Source: Microbacterium sp. No. 7
Lineage (GTDB): Bacteria > Actinomycetota > Actinomycetes > Actinomycetales > Microbacteriaceae
Direction: 5' to 3'
NCBI RefSeq assembly: GCF_001314225.1
Contig: NZ_CP012697.1
Coordinates: 3,534,001-3,598,000 of the forward strand
DNA: 64,000 bases
Shown: positions 41,341-49,009 of the stretch, piece by piece
Numbering within the stretch: the first letter of the stretch is position 1
Layout of the letters: each line of letters opens with the position of its first letter
Notes under the pieces: generated by a model
Told to the model about the DNA's origin: nothing
Database searches by the model: none
The model's input: only the letters and a program-made list of their open reading frames with translations
Position numbers and translations under genes: made by a program

Positions 41341-44300
41341 GGCTCCGGCCCGGGCCGCTGAGGTCGGCGGCGGCGCTCGCCGTCGGCTTCATCGCGGTCC
41401 GGGTCGTCTACCGCGTCCTCTTCCACGGCGCCGACGGCGCGGGCGCCGTGGTGCTGCCGCTGCCCCTGTTGCGCCTGCCGCCGCCGTTCGGGCACGTGCG
41501 GATGCTCGGGCCCGCGACGCTCGACGGGCTGTGGGCGGCCGCGCTCAGCGCGCTGCCGATCGCCCTGACGATCCTCGCGTTCGGGCTGCTGAACGCCGTG
41601 CTCGATCTGCCGGCGCTGCTCGCGCGCGCCGCGGGACGCGGGCCGCTGCAGGGCGTCGCCCGCGCACTTTCGGTCGCCTGGGCGACGCTGCCCGCGCTCG
41701 CGGACGCCGTGCGCGCCGCGCGCCTCGCCCGGCACCTGCGCGGCGAGCGCGCGGGCGTGCGCGTGCTCGCCCCCGTGCTCGAGCGCACCCTGGAGCGCGC
41801 CACCGCCGTCGCCGCCTCGCTGGAGGTGCGCGGGTACGGCGCCGCGCACTCCCCCGCCAGCCCGCACCCACCCGCATCCCCACCCGCACCCGCACCCGCA
41901 CCCGCACCGGCACCGGCACCGGCACCGGCACCGGCACCGGCACCGGCGAGCCAATCCCCGTTCGCCGAGTCAATCCTCGATACGCGCCGCCCGGGGATTG
42001 ACTCGGCGAGCGGAGGTTGGCTCGGCGCGGGGGGCATCGTGGTGTGCGACGGGGCGCGCGTGGGGTTCGCGGGTGCGGCGCTGCGGATCGACGCGCTGCG
42101 ACTGGATGCCGGGACCCTCGTGCTGCTCGCGGGCGCGACCGGCTCGGGCAAGACGACGGTGCTGCGCGCCCTCAGCGGCCTGCACTCGCACGTGGACGGC
42201 GGCCGTCTCGATGGTCTCGTGCGCGTCGCCGGACGAGACCGCGCGACGACGCCGCCGCGTGAGACGGCCCGCACCGTCGGCGTCGTGCTGCAGCAGCCGC
42301 GCGAGGCGTTCGTCGCCGAGACCGTCGCGCACGAGATCGGCCTCGCCCTCGAGCTGCGCGGGCTCGCGGCATCCGTCCGGCACGATCGCGTGCGCGCGGT
42401 CGCCCAGCGGGTGGGCATCGCGCACCTCGTCGACCGGCGCATCCGGGAGCTGTCGGCGGGCGAGGCCGTGCTCGTCGCGATCGCCGCCGCGATCGTCGAC
42501 GGCCCCGCGCTGCTGCTCGTGGACGAGCCGCTCGCCGACCTCGACGTCGCGGCCCGCCGTCGCATCGTCGCGCTGCTCGCGGAGCTCGCACAGGGCGGCG
42601 CGTGCGTCGTGGTCGCGGAGCACCGCATCGCCGAGTTCGCCCCCGTCGCCGACGTCGTGGTGCGCGTCGCGGACGGGGCTGTGACCGGCGGGCGTGCGGC
42701 GGGCGACAGCGCTGCGGAGCCGGGCTCGGGTGACGACCTGCTCCTCGAGGCGGTGCGGGAGAGCCGGGCGGCGGGCGGATGGGCGAACGGGCCCGTGCCT
42801 ATGGGCGGGCCGGCGCTGGCGGCATCCGGCGTCACGGTGCGGCACGGCGACCGCGTCGCGGTCGACGACGCCGAGCTGCGTCTGTCGGCGGGCGAGATCG
42901 TGGCGCTGACCGGCCCGAACGGCGCGGGCAAGTCGACGCTGCTCACGACGCTCGCGCGCGACGGAGGACGGCGCGCCGTCGCGCTCGTGCCCGACGTCTC
43001 CGACGACCTCTTCGTGCGCGACACCGTGGCCGCCGAGTGCCGCGCCGCCGACCGTCGAGCCGCGAAAGACCGCGCGCGGCACGACGACCGCCGGGAGGCC
43101 GGCGCGACGGAAGGCGCGGATACGACCGTGCCGGATGCCGTCCCAGCGGCCCATCGGGGCGCGAACCTGCCGGACGCCGCGACACCGGATGTCAGGATGC
43201 CGGATGCCGTGACCCCCGCGGCGACGAACGCCGCTGCGGCCCGTCCGGGCGCGCCCCTGCCGGCCGCCGCCGGCCGCGCCCAGCCGTACGGCGCCTCGCC
43301 CGAGACCGCTCGCACGGCCGACCGGTTCGCCGCCCTCGTCGGCCTCGTCCCGGGCGGGGATGCCGCGCGTGCGCTGCTCACGCGGCATCCCCGCGATCTG
43401 TCGGCGGGCGAGCGGCGCTGCCTCGCGATCGCGCTGCAGACGGCGCACCGCCCGCGCGCGCTGCTGATCGACGAGCCGACGCGCGGCCTCGACCCCCGCG
43501 CGCGTGCCCTCGTCGCCGGAGCGATCGCCGCGCAGGCGGCGGAGGGCACGGCCGTGCTGCTCGCGACGCACGACAGGACGTTCGCCGCGGCCCTCTGCGA
43601 CCGCGAGCTGCCGATGCATGCCGGACGCCTGTGCGCGGCCGACCCGTCGGCATCGCGGCCGCCCGCCGCAGAGCCCTCGACGTCGCCGGCCGCGCTCCCG
43701 GCATCCGTCCTTCCCGCATCGGCGCTTCCCGTGCCGACGCGCCCCGCTCCGGCGCTCGAGCGGACACCGGAGCGCGATGCCGGCACGCGCACGGCGACCG
43801 CTCCGGGCGCCGACGTGCGGCGTGCACCCTCGCGCGCGGTCCGCACCGCGAGCAGGAGCACGCCCCGCGGCGCCACGCTGTCCCGCTCCCTCGCCCTCGT
43901 CGCGGCGAACCTCGCGGCCGCCGCGGCGTTCCTGTGGCCGCTCGTCGCCTCGGCGGTGCCGGCACAGGCGCAGGCCGCCGTGCCGTACATCGCGCTGTCG
44001 CTCGCGCCGATGGCCGCCGTGCTGGTGATCGCGGCGCTCGACCGATCGGTGCGATCGGCGCACACGCTCGCCCTGCTCGCGGTGCTCGCGGCGATCGGCG
44101 CGGCCATCCGCATCGCGAGCACGGGCGTGGGCGGGGTCGAGGCCCTGTTCGTGCTGCTCATCCTCGTGGGCCGCGCCTTCGGCGCGCGGTTCGGGCTGCT
44201 GCTGGGTGCGGCATCCATCGCTCTCTCCGCGCTCGTGTGGGGCGGTGTCGGTCCGTGGCTGCCGTTCCAGATGTTCGCGTGCGGCTGGGTCGGCGCGGGC

Positions 44301-44633
44301 GCGGGACTGCTCCCCCGCCGCGTGCGCGGCTGGCCGGAGATCGTCATGCTCTGCGCCTACGGCGTCGTCGCCTCGTACGTGTTCGGCCTCATCATGAACA
44401 TGTGGTTCTGGCCGTTCGCCGTCGGCAGCGACACGAGCATCTCGTACGTGCCCGGCGGTTCGATCGGCGAGAACCTCGCGAACTTCCTCGTGTACTCGCT
44501 CGTCACCTCGACCGCCGGCTGGGACACCCTCCGCGCCGTCACGACGGTGATCGGCATCGTGCTGGTCGGCCGCGCGATCCTCGCCGCCCTGCGCCGCGCG
44601 AAGCCGGTGGTTCCGGAGGCGTATCGCCGCTGA
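41337..44633 (+). CDS. Single-chain ECF transporter: T, ATPase, ATPase and S modules fused
   Basis: A 1098-residue protein holding all four ECF modules. Residues 1-175 are EcfT-like, ending with the coupling motif 'AASLEVRGYG'. After an Ala/Pro linker comes ATPase 1 (Walker A 'GATGSGKTT' about 265, 'ELSAGEAVLVAIAAAI' about 371, Walker B 'LLLVDEPLADLD'). ATPase 2 follows (Walker A 'GPNGAGKST' about 525, signature 'LSAGERRCLAIAL' about 688, 'LLIDEPTRGLDP'). Residues about 850-1098 are a six-helix S component with 'VGPWLPFQMFACGWVGAGAG', the pattern of cobalamin/vitamin-type S proteins. A 90-residue Ala/Pro/Arg insertion interrupts ATPase 2. Confidence 0.88.
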   Translation: MRLRPGPLRSAAALAVGFIAVRVVYRVLFHGADGAGAVVLPLPLLRLPPPFGHVRMLGPATLDGLWAAALSALPIALTILAFGLLNAVLDLPALLARAAGRGPLQGVARALSVAWATLPALADAVRAARLARHLRGERAGVRVLAPVLERTLERATAVAASLEVRGYGAAHSPASPHPPASPPAPAPAPAPAPAPAPAPAPAPASQSPFAESILDTRRPGIDSASGGWLGAGGIVVCDGARVGFAGAALRIDALRLDAGTLVLLAGATGSGKTTVLRALSGLHSHVDGGRLDGLVRVAGRDRATTPPRETARTVGVVLQQPREAFVAETVAHEIGLALELRGLAASVRHDRVRAVAQRVGIAHLVDRRIRELSAGEAVLVAIAAAIVDGPALLLVDEPLADLDVAARRRIVALLAELAQGGACVVVAEHRIAEFAPVADVVVRVADGAVTGGRAAGDSAAEPGSGDDLLLEAVRESRAAGGWANGPVPMGGPALAASGVTVRHGDRVAVDDAELRLSAGEIVALTGPNGAGKSTLLTTLARDGGRRAVALVPDVSDDLFVRDTVAAECRAADRRAAKDRARHDDRREAGATEGADTTVPDAVPAAHRGANLPDAATPDVRMPDAVTPAATNAAAARPGAPLPAAAGRAQPYGASPETARTADRFAALVGLVPGGDAARALLTRHPRDLSAGERRCLAIALQTAHRPRALLIDEPTRGLDPRARALVAGAIAAQAAEGTAVLLATHDRTFAAALCDRELPMHAGRLCAADPSASRPPAAEPSTSPAALPASVLPASALPVPTRPAPALERTPERDAGTRTATAPGADVRRAPSRAVRTASRSTPRGATLSRSLALVAANLAAAAAFLWPLVASAVPAQAQAAVPYIALSLAPMAAVLVIAALDRSVRSAHTLALLAVLAAIGAAIRIASTGVGGVEALFVLLILVGRAFGARFGLLLGAASIALSALVWGGVGPWLPFQMFACGWVGAGAGLLPRRVRGWPEIVMLCAYGVVASYVFGLIMNMWFWPFAVGSDTSISYVPGGSIGENLANFLVYSLVTSTAGWDTLRAVTTVIGIVLVGRAILAALRRAKPVVPEAYRR
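41947..42024. repeat. Inverted repeat inside the ECF fusion linker
   Basis: A 30-bp imperfect inverted repeat: the left arm (41947-41976) contains TCGCCGAGTCAATCC, and the right arm (41995-42024) contains GGATTGACTCGGCGA. It is translated in frame as part of the linker before ATPase 1 ('SPFAESILDTRRPGIDSAS'). The preceding 60 bp are a CACCGG/CACCCG microsatellite encoding Ala-Pro repeats. Confidence 0.85.
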
Positions 44634-44791
44634 GGCGTCTTGCTGTCGTGTCATATGTCTCCTGGGCACCCCCACCAGGCCGTCGGGCGGTGCCGCCCGC
44701 CGCGATCCCGACCTCCGGTCTCGCACGCACCATCCGTGCGTCGCACACGCCCGCTGTTCCCGTCCGCACGCACTGTCGCGCACGCACGAGC

Positions 44792-44866
44792 GTTCACAAT
44801 TCAGGAAGACCGCACGGCGGATGCCGGAAACCGCGGCATCCGCCCCGTTCTTCCTGAATTGTGAAC
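44792..44866. repeat. 75-bp GTTCACAA palindrome, copy 2
   Basis: The best copy: GTTCACAATTCAGGAAGA at the left and its complement at the right end are perfect for 16 bp or more. Pairing continues imperfectly through GGCGGATGCCG towards the centre. Confidence 0.9.
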
Positions 44867-44963
44867 ACGACGCGGCGCCGATCGCCGACGGCGCCTCGGC
44901 GCGGCGAGGCGCGCAGCCCGGCGTGAACGCGCAAACCGCTCACAGCCCGACGCCCCCACGAGC

Positions 44964-45038
44964 GTTCACAACTCAGGAGAACCGCACGCCGGATGCCGGA
45001 AACCGCCGCATCCGCCCGGTTCTTCCTGAATTGTGAAC
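44964..45038. repeat. 75-bp GTTCACAA palindrome, copy 3
   Basis: Left arm GTTCACAACTCAGGAGAAC, right arm TTCTTCCTGAATTGTGAAC. The centre (GGATGCCGGAAACCGC) is nearly identical to copy 2. It has the same length as copies 1 and 2. Confidence 0.9.
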
Positions 45039-45077
45039 GGCGGGCGAGGCAGAGGCGGCAGCACTCAGAGGCGGCTC

Positions 45078-45147
45078 TGCCGGTCAGAACCGGCCAGACC
45101 CGGTCAGAACCGGCCGGGCCCGGCCGGACCCGGTCAGAACCGGCCGG
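45078..45147. repeat. Tandem CGGTCAGAACCGGCC repeats at the response-regulator stop
   Basis: Three copies of CGGTCAGAACCGGCC, each itself nearly palindromic (CCGGT/ACCGG), alternate with CGGACC-type spacers. The last copy contains the stop codon (45134-45136) and the final residues of the response regulator. Confidence 0.8.
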
Positions 45148-45817
45148 AGGCCAGGCCCGAGCGCTCCAGGGTGACGCCCACCTGCACGCGGTTGCGGGCG
45201 CCGAGCTTGACGAAGACCTGCTCGAGATGGGTCTTCACGGTGCCGGCGGAGATGTGCAGCGCCGCGCCGATCTGCTGGTTCGTCTCGCCCCGCGCGACGC
45301 CCTCGGCGACCTGCCGCTCGCGCTCCGTGAGCGCCGCGACGAGCGCTGCGGCCGCGCGGCGCGCGGCGCCCGCGTCGCTCTCCACGGCGCGGCGGATGAG
45401 CTGGCGCACGCTCGGGCTCGACATCACCGCGTCGCCGTCGGCCGTGCGCCGCACCGCCTCGACGATGCGTGCGGGCGCCTCGTCCTTGAGCAGGTATCCG
45501 CTCGCGCCCGCCTCGAGCATCCGCAGCAGCTGATCCTCGGAGTCGATGCTCGTCATCGCGAGCACGCGGGCGCTCGACTGCGCGAGGATCGCGGCGGTCG
45601 CCTCGACGCCACCCATCCCCGGCATCCGCACGTCCATCAGCACCACGTCAGGGGCGTGCCGGCGGACGAGCTCGATCGCGGCGGCGCCGTCGCCCGCCTC
45701 GCCGACGATCTCGATCCCCGGATCGGCGCTCAGCACGTAACGGAACCCGCTGCGGATGAGCGGTTCGTCGTCGACGAGCAGCACGCGCAACAGCGGTCGA
45801 TCGTCGGCGGAGGTCAC
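45134..45817 (-). CDS. NarL/FixJ-family response regulator
   Basis: A 227-residue two-component regulator. The receiver domain (about 10-125) has the acidic pair 'LLVDDEPLIRSGF', the phospho-acceptor Asp in 'DVVLMDVRMPGMGG' (about 59) and Lys in 'GYLLKDEAP'. A LuxR-type helix-turn-helix (about 155-220) reads 'LTERERQVAEGVARG' and 'HISAGTVKTHLEQVFVKLG'. GTG 45817 overlaps the kinase stop. The last residues come from a tandem repeat. Confidence 0.93.
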   Translation of the reverse strand: MTSADDRPLLRVLLVDDEPLIRSGFRYVLSADPGIEIVGEAGDGAAAIELVRRHAPDVVLMDVRMPGMGGVEATAAILAQSSARVLAMTSIDSEDQLLRMLEAGASGYLLKDEAPARIVEAVRRTADGDAVMSSPSVRQLIRRAVESDAGAARRAAAALVAALTERERQVAEGVARGETNQQIGAALHISAGTVKTHLEQVFVKLGARNRVQVGVTLERSGLASGRF

Positions 45818-47076
45818 GCACCGAGCATATCGACGCCCTGCTCGCGCTCCTGCCAGGGCAGCGTCACGTCGACGATGAAGGTGCCGTCGTGCACCCCGAT
45901 CCACGCCGTCCCATCGAGCGCCGCGGCCCTCTCGCGGATCCCCAGCGTGCCGTGACCCCCGCCCGGCACCGCCGGCGACGCGTCCGGGAGCAGCGGGTTG
46001 ACGACCCGGATCCGGGCCCCGCTGCGCGGGTCGACCTCGACGTGCACGTCGATCGGCGCCCTCGGCGCGTGCTTGATCGCGTTCGTCAGGGCCTCCTGCA
46101 CGATGCGGTGCACCGCGCTGTCGAGCTGCGTGCTCGCACGCTCGGGAGCCTCGAGCATCACGTACGAGGTGATCGGCGTGCCTCCGGTCCGCAGGCCGGC
46201 GAGCAGCGTCCGCACGCCCCGGATGGTCGGCGGCGACGCGTCGGCCGGGCCGCTGCGCAGGTCGCCGATGAGCCCGCGCATGTCCTGCAGCGCGGCGTGC
46301 GTCTGCTCCCGCACGGTGCGCGCGATCTCTCCGGCGTCGGCGCCCGACGACGCGGCCGCCGCCTCGAGGGCGCCCGCATGCAGCGACACGACCGACAGCC
46401 GGTGCGCGAGCGCGTCGTGCATGTCGCGCGCGATCCGCTCGCGCTCGGCCTGGCGCACCATCTGCTCCGTGAGCTCGTCGACGCGCCGGTGCTCCTGCTC
46501 CGCGCGCACGTCGCTCAGCCGGGCCCGGTGCCGCGCCCGCGCGCCGAACACGACGCCCGCGGCGATCGCCATCGACGCGACCGCGCAGACGAAGGATGCC
46601 ACGATCCACGCGGGCTCGCGCGGCGTGCCGACCTCCCGGGCGAGCAGCCAGGGCAGCGCCGCTCCCCATGACGTCGTCGCCTCACGGACCGCGAACAGGA
46701 GGACGGCAGCGGCGACCGCCCCCGACACGGCCCACGGTCGCGGCCGGCGCGACGCATAAGCGACCGCGCCGACGAGCAGGAGCAGGTACGAGACGCCGAT
46801 CGCGGCGAGCACGGCGCCCGCGATCAGCACGACGATCGGATGCCGCTCACGCCAGAACACGCTCGTCCACGCGGCGACGAGGAGCAGCACGACGCCGACG
46901 CCGAGCCTCGTGACCGTGGCGCTCCCCTCCGAGGTCTCGGGGAGCACGGCGAGACCCGGGACGTTGATGATCCCGAGCATGTCGATCAGGACGCCGACGA
47001 CGAAGAGCACCACTGCGACGGGCGCCGCGATCCAGAGCCGGCGCCACAGGGGCGGAGGCGTCGCCGAGGGTTCCAC
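45814..47076 (-). CDS. Sensor histidine kinase (HisKA_3/NarX type)
   Basis: A 420-residue membrane kinase. Residues about 10-185 hold five or six membrane helices without a large sensory loop, so the signal is probably in or at the membrane. The phospho-acceptor His is in 'ERERIARDMHDALAHRLSVV' (about 227). The ATP-binding domain has 'VQEALTNAIKHAPRAPIDV' and 'GGHGTLGIRERAAALDG'. GTG 47076 is chosen because TACGCT lies 6 nt upstream and a membrane region follows soon; longer in-frame starts would add Arg/Gly-rich sequence. It forms an operon with the response regulator. Confidence 0.9.
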   Translation of the reverse strand: MEPSATPPPLWRRLWIAAPVAVVLFVVGVLIDMLGIINVPGLAVLPETSEGSATVTRLGVGVVLLLVAAWTSVFWRERHPIVVLIAGAVLAAIGVSYLLLLVGAVAYASRRPRPWAVSGAVAAAVLLFAVREATTSWGAALPWLLAREVGTPREPAWIVASFVCAVASMAIAAGVVFGARARHRARLSDVRAEQEHRRVDELTEQMVRQAERERIARDMHDALAHRLSVVSLHAGALEAAAASSGADAGEIARTVREQTHAALQDMRGLIGDLRSGPADASPPTIRGVRTLLAGLRTGGTPITSYVMLEAPERASTQLDSAVHRIVQEALTNAIKHAPRAPIDVHVEVDPRSGARIRVVNPLLPDASPAVPGGGHGTLGIRERAAALDGTAWIGVHDGTFIVDVTLPWQEREQGVDMLGA

Positions 47077-47279
47077 ATCCCGAGCGTATTGCCCGCCGCC
47101 GACATCCGGCCCCCGCCGCCCGGCGCGACCTCCCTCCCCCGAACGGCGGAGGCGGATCCGGCCGAGCTGCCGATCCGTCCCGCCCCGGCCGGATGCCACG
47201 CTGACGGCATCCGCCACCGGACCACCGATCAGAATCACCGCCCGGAATCACCACCCGGAATCACCAGCCAGAGGACACC

Positions 47280-48152
47280 ATGAGCTTCGACAACGCCGGC
47301 CAGACCCCTCCCCCTCCGCCCTCGCCCGTGCCGGGCGCGGCGCCCGCTCCGCTGGCGGGCTCGCCGTTCCCGGCCTCGCCGGCATCCGCGCCGAAGCCGC
47401 CCGCGGGCGACAAGTCGTTCCTCGTCACGTGGCTGCTCGCGCTGCTGCTCGGCGTCTTCGGCGCCGACCGGTTCTACCTCGGCAAGTACGTCACGGGCGC
47501 CCTGAAGCTCGTGACGCTCGGCGGGCTGGGCATCTGGATGATCGTCGACCTGATCCTGGTGCTGGCGGGCGCCGCGCGCGACATGCGGGGGAACACGCTG
47601 GCGGGGTACGAGCAGCACAAGAAGATCGCCTGGATCGTCATGGGCGTGCTGGTGCTGATCGGCGTCGTCAACGGCATCGTGACCGGCGGCGCGGACGATG
47701 CCGACGAGCGGCCTGCGGCGGTCGCGTCCGCAGAGGGCGAGGGCGAAGGCGGGAGCGAAGGCGACGGAGAACGCACGCCCGCCGCGGAGCCGACCGCCGA
47801 AGAGCCCGCCGTCGGGGAGGAGCCCGCGGCAGAGGAGCCCGCGGTCCCCGCCGAGTACGTCTCGGCGCTCACCAAGGCCGAGACCTACTCGCGGCTCATG
47901 CACATGAGCAAGCAGGGCATCTACGACCAGCTCACCTCGGAGTACGGCGACAAGTTCTCGCCCGAGGCGGCGCAGTACGCGGTGGACACCATGACCGCCG
48001 ACTGGAACGCGAACGCCCTCGCCAAGGCGAAGGTCTACCAGAGCGGCCTGTCGATGTCGCCCGAGGCGATCCGCGACCAGCTCACGAGCGAGTACGGCGA
48101 GAAGTTCACGCAGGAGGAGGCCGACTACGCGATCGCCCATCTGAACGACTGA
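47280..48152 (+). CDS. TM2-domain protein with two Ltp-like repeats
   Basis: A 290-residue membrane protein. An N-terminal Pro-rich segment (1-42) precedes a TM2 domain (about 43-108: 'FLVTWLLALLLGVFGADRFYLGK', 'LGIWMIVDLILVLAG'). A third helix lies at about 118-138, then an acidic linker rich in Glu and Ala (about 140-195). Two repeats end the protein ('ALTKAETYSRLMHMSKQGIY', 'ALAKAKVYQSGLSMSPEAIR', each followed by 'DQLTSEYGDKF' or 'DQLTSEYGEKF'). The repeats match the Ltp/host-cell surface-exposed lipoprotein family, which includes a phage superinfection-exclusion protein. ATG has AGAGGA 6 nt upstream. Confidence 0.82.
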   Translation: MSFDNAGQTPPPPPSPVPGAAPAPLAGSPFPASPASAPKPPAGDKSFLVTWLLALLLGVFGADRFYLGKYVTGALKLVTLGGLGIWMIVDLILVLAGAARDMRGNTLAGYEQHKKIAWIVMGVLVLIGVVNGIVTGGADDADERPAAVASAEGEGEGGSEGDGERTPAAEPTAEEPAVGEEPAAEEPAVPAEYVSALTKAETYSRLMHMSKQGIYDQLTSEYGDKFSPEAAQYAVDTMTADWNANALAKAKVYQSGLSMSPEAIRDQLTSEYGEKFTQEEADYAIAHLND

Positions 48153-48196
48153 CGCCGCCGGACCCGACGAGACAGACGAGAAAGACAGGACCCGCC

Positions 48197-48568
48197 ATGG
48201 AGACGACCGCCATCCTCAACTGGACCCTCCAGCAGGAGATCCCGATCCCGGCCGACGTGCAGTCGCTGCTCGCCCAGGGCGAGCAGGCCGTCGCCGCGTT
48301 CAAGACCTTCCGCGACTCGGCCACGTTCACCACGAGGCGCCTCATCGTGCGCGACGCGCAGGGCATGACGGGCAAGAAGGTGGAGATCTACTCGCTGCCG
48401 TACAGCTCCATCCTGATGTGGTCGTCCGAGAACGCCGGCACCCTCGACTGGAACTCCGAGCTCGAGCTGTGGACGAAGGCGGGGCACATCAAGGTGAAGC
48501 TCGCGCGGGGCGTCGACGTCAGGCGCCTCGACAGCCTGATCTCGTGGGCCGTGCTGAACGACCACTGA
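48197..48568 (+). CDS. Bacterial PH-domain protein
   Basis: A 123-residue soluble protein of the bacterial pleckstrin-homology-like family (bPH_1). The signs are 'TFTTRRLIVRDAQGMTGKKVEIYSLPYSSI' in parts ('TFTTRRLIVRDAQG', 'KKVEIYSLPYSSI') and the closing helix 'DVRRLDSLISWAVL'. The family forms oligomeric rings; its role is unknown. It follows the TM2 gene by 44 nt in the same direction. Confidence 0.78.
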   Translation: METTAILNWTLQQEIPIPADVQSLLAQGEQAVAAFKTFRDSATFTTRRLIVRDAQGMTGKKVEIYSLPYSSILMWSSENAGTLDWNSELELWTKAGHIKVKLARGVDVRRLDSLISWAVLNDH

Positions 48569-48589
48569 CCGGGCGGGTACGCTCGGCGG

Positions 48590-49009
48590 ATGACCCTGCG
48601 CCCGCTCACCCGCGAAGAGATCGAGAGCCCGGCCTTCTGGATGCTGCTGCACGAGGCCGCGGGCGTGGATGCCGGGGCCCTGCGCCGCATCCGCGACACG
48701 GAGCTGCCGGAGCTCGACGTCATCGGCGTCGTCGCCGACGAGGTCGTCGCGTTCGCCGCGTCGGCCGCAACGCCGCAGCGGATCGTGCTGGAGTACATCG
48801 CGGTCGACGCCCGGCATCGCGGCGAGGGCCTCGGCACCCGGCTCGTGGATGCCGTGCGCGGCGCGCGCCCCGGCATCCCCCTCGTCGCCGAGACCGACGA
48901 CGACGCCGTGGACTTCTACCGCGCCCTCGGGTTCACCGTCGACGCAGCCCCCCGCGACCCACGCTGGCCCGACCGCCAGCGCTACCGCTGCACCCACCCC
49001 GCTGGTTGA
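48590..49009 (+). CDS. GNAT-family N-acetyltransferase ending in a repeat element
   Basis: A 139-residue acetyltransferase-like protein. The acetyl-CoA motif is 'LEYIAVDARHRGEGLGTRLVDAV' (about 67-89), and 'DDAVDFYRALGFTVDA' is the usual C-terminal helix-strand. TACGCT lies 6 nt before the ATG. The final four codons and the TGA stop come from the left tip of a GGTTGAG palindromic element, so the insertion set the present C-terminus. Confidence 0.82.
   Translation: MTLRPLTREEIESPAFWMLLHEAAGVDAGALRRIRDTELPELDVIGVVADEVVAFAASAATPQRIVLEYIAVDARHRGEGLGTRLVDAVRGARPGIPLVAETDDDAVDFYRALGFTVDAAPRDPRWPDRQRYRCTHPAG

Larger units (their letters stand above)
44634..45133. other. Gene-free stretch with two GTTCACAA palindromes
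   Basis: No gene is convincing in these 500 bp between the ECF gene and the response regulator, which converge. It holds two palindromic elements and the start of a tandem repeat, annotated separately. No clear terminator with a T-run is seen; the palindromes may serve as one. Confidence 0.6.

Noticed and set aside
41408..44783. Long minus-strand open frames opposite the ECF fusion
   Set aside because: They are Ser/Arg/Thr or Arg/Asp-rich shadows of a gene with full domain support on the other strand.
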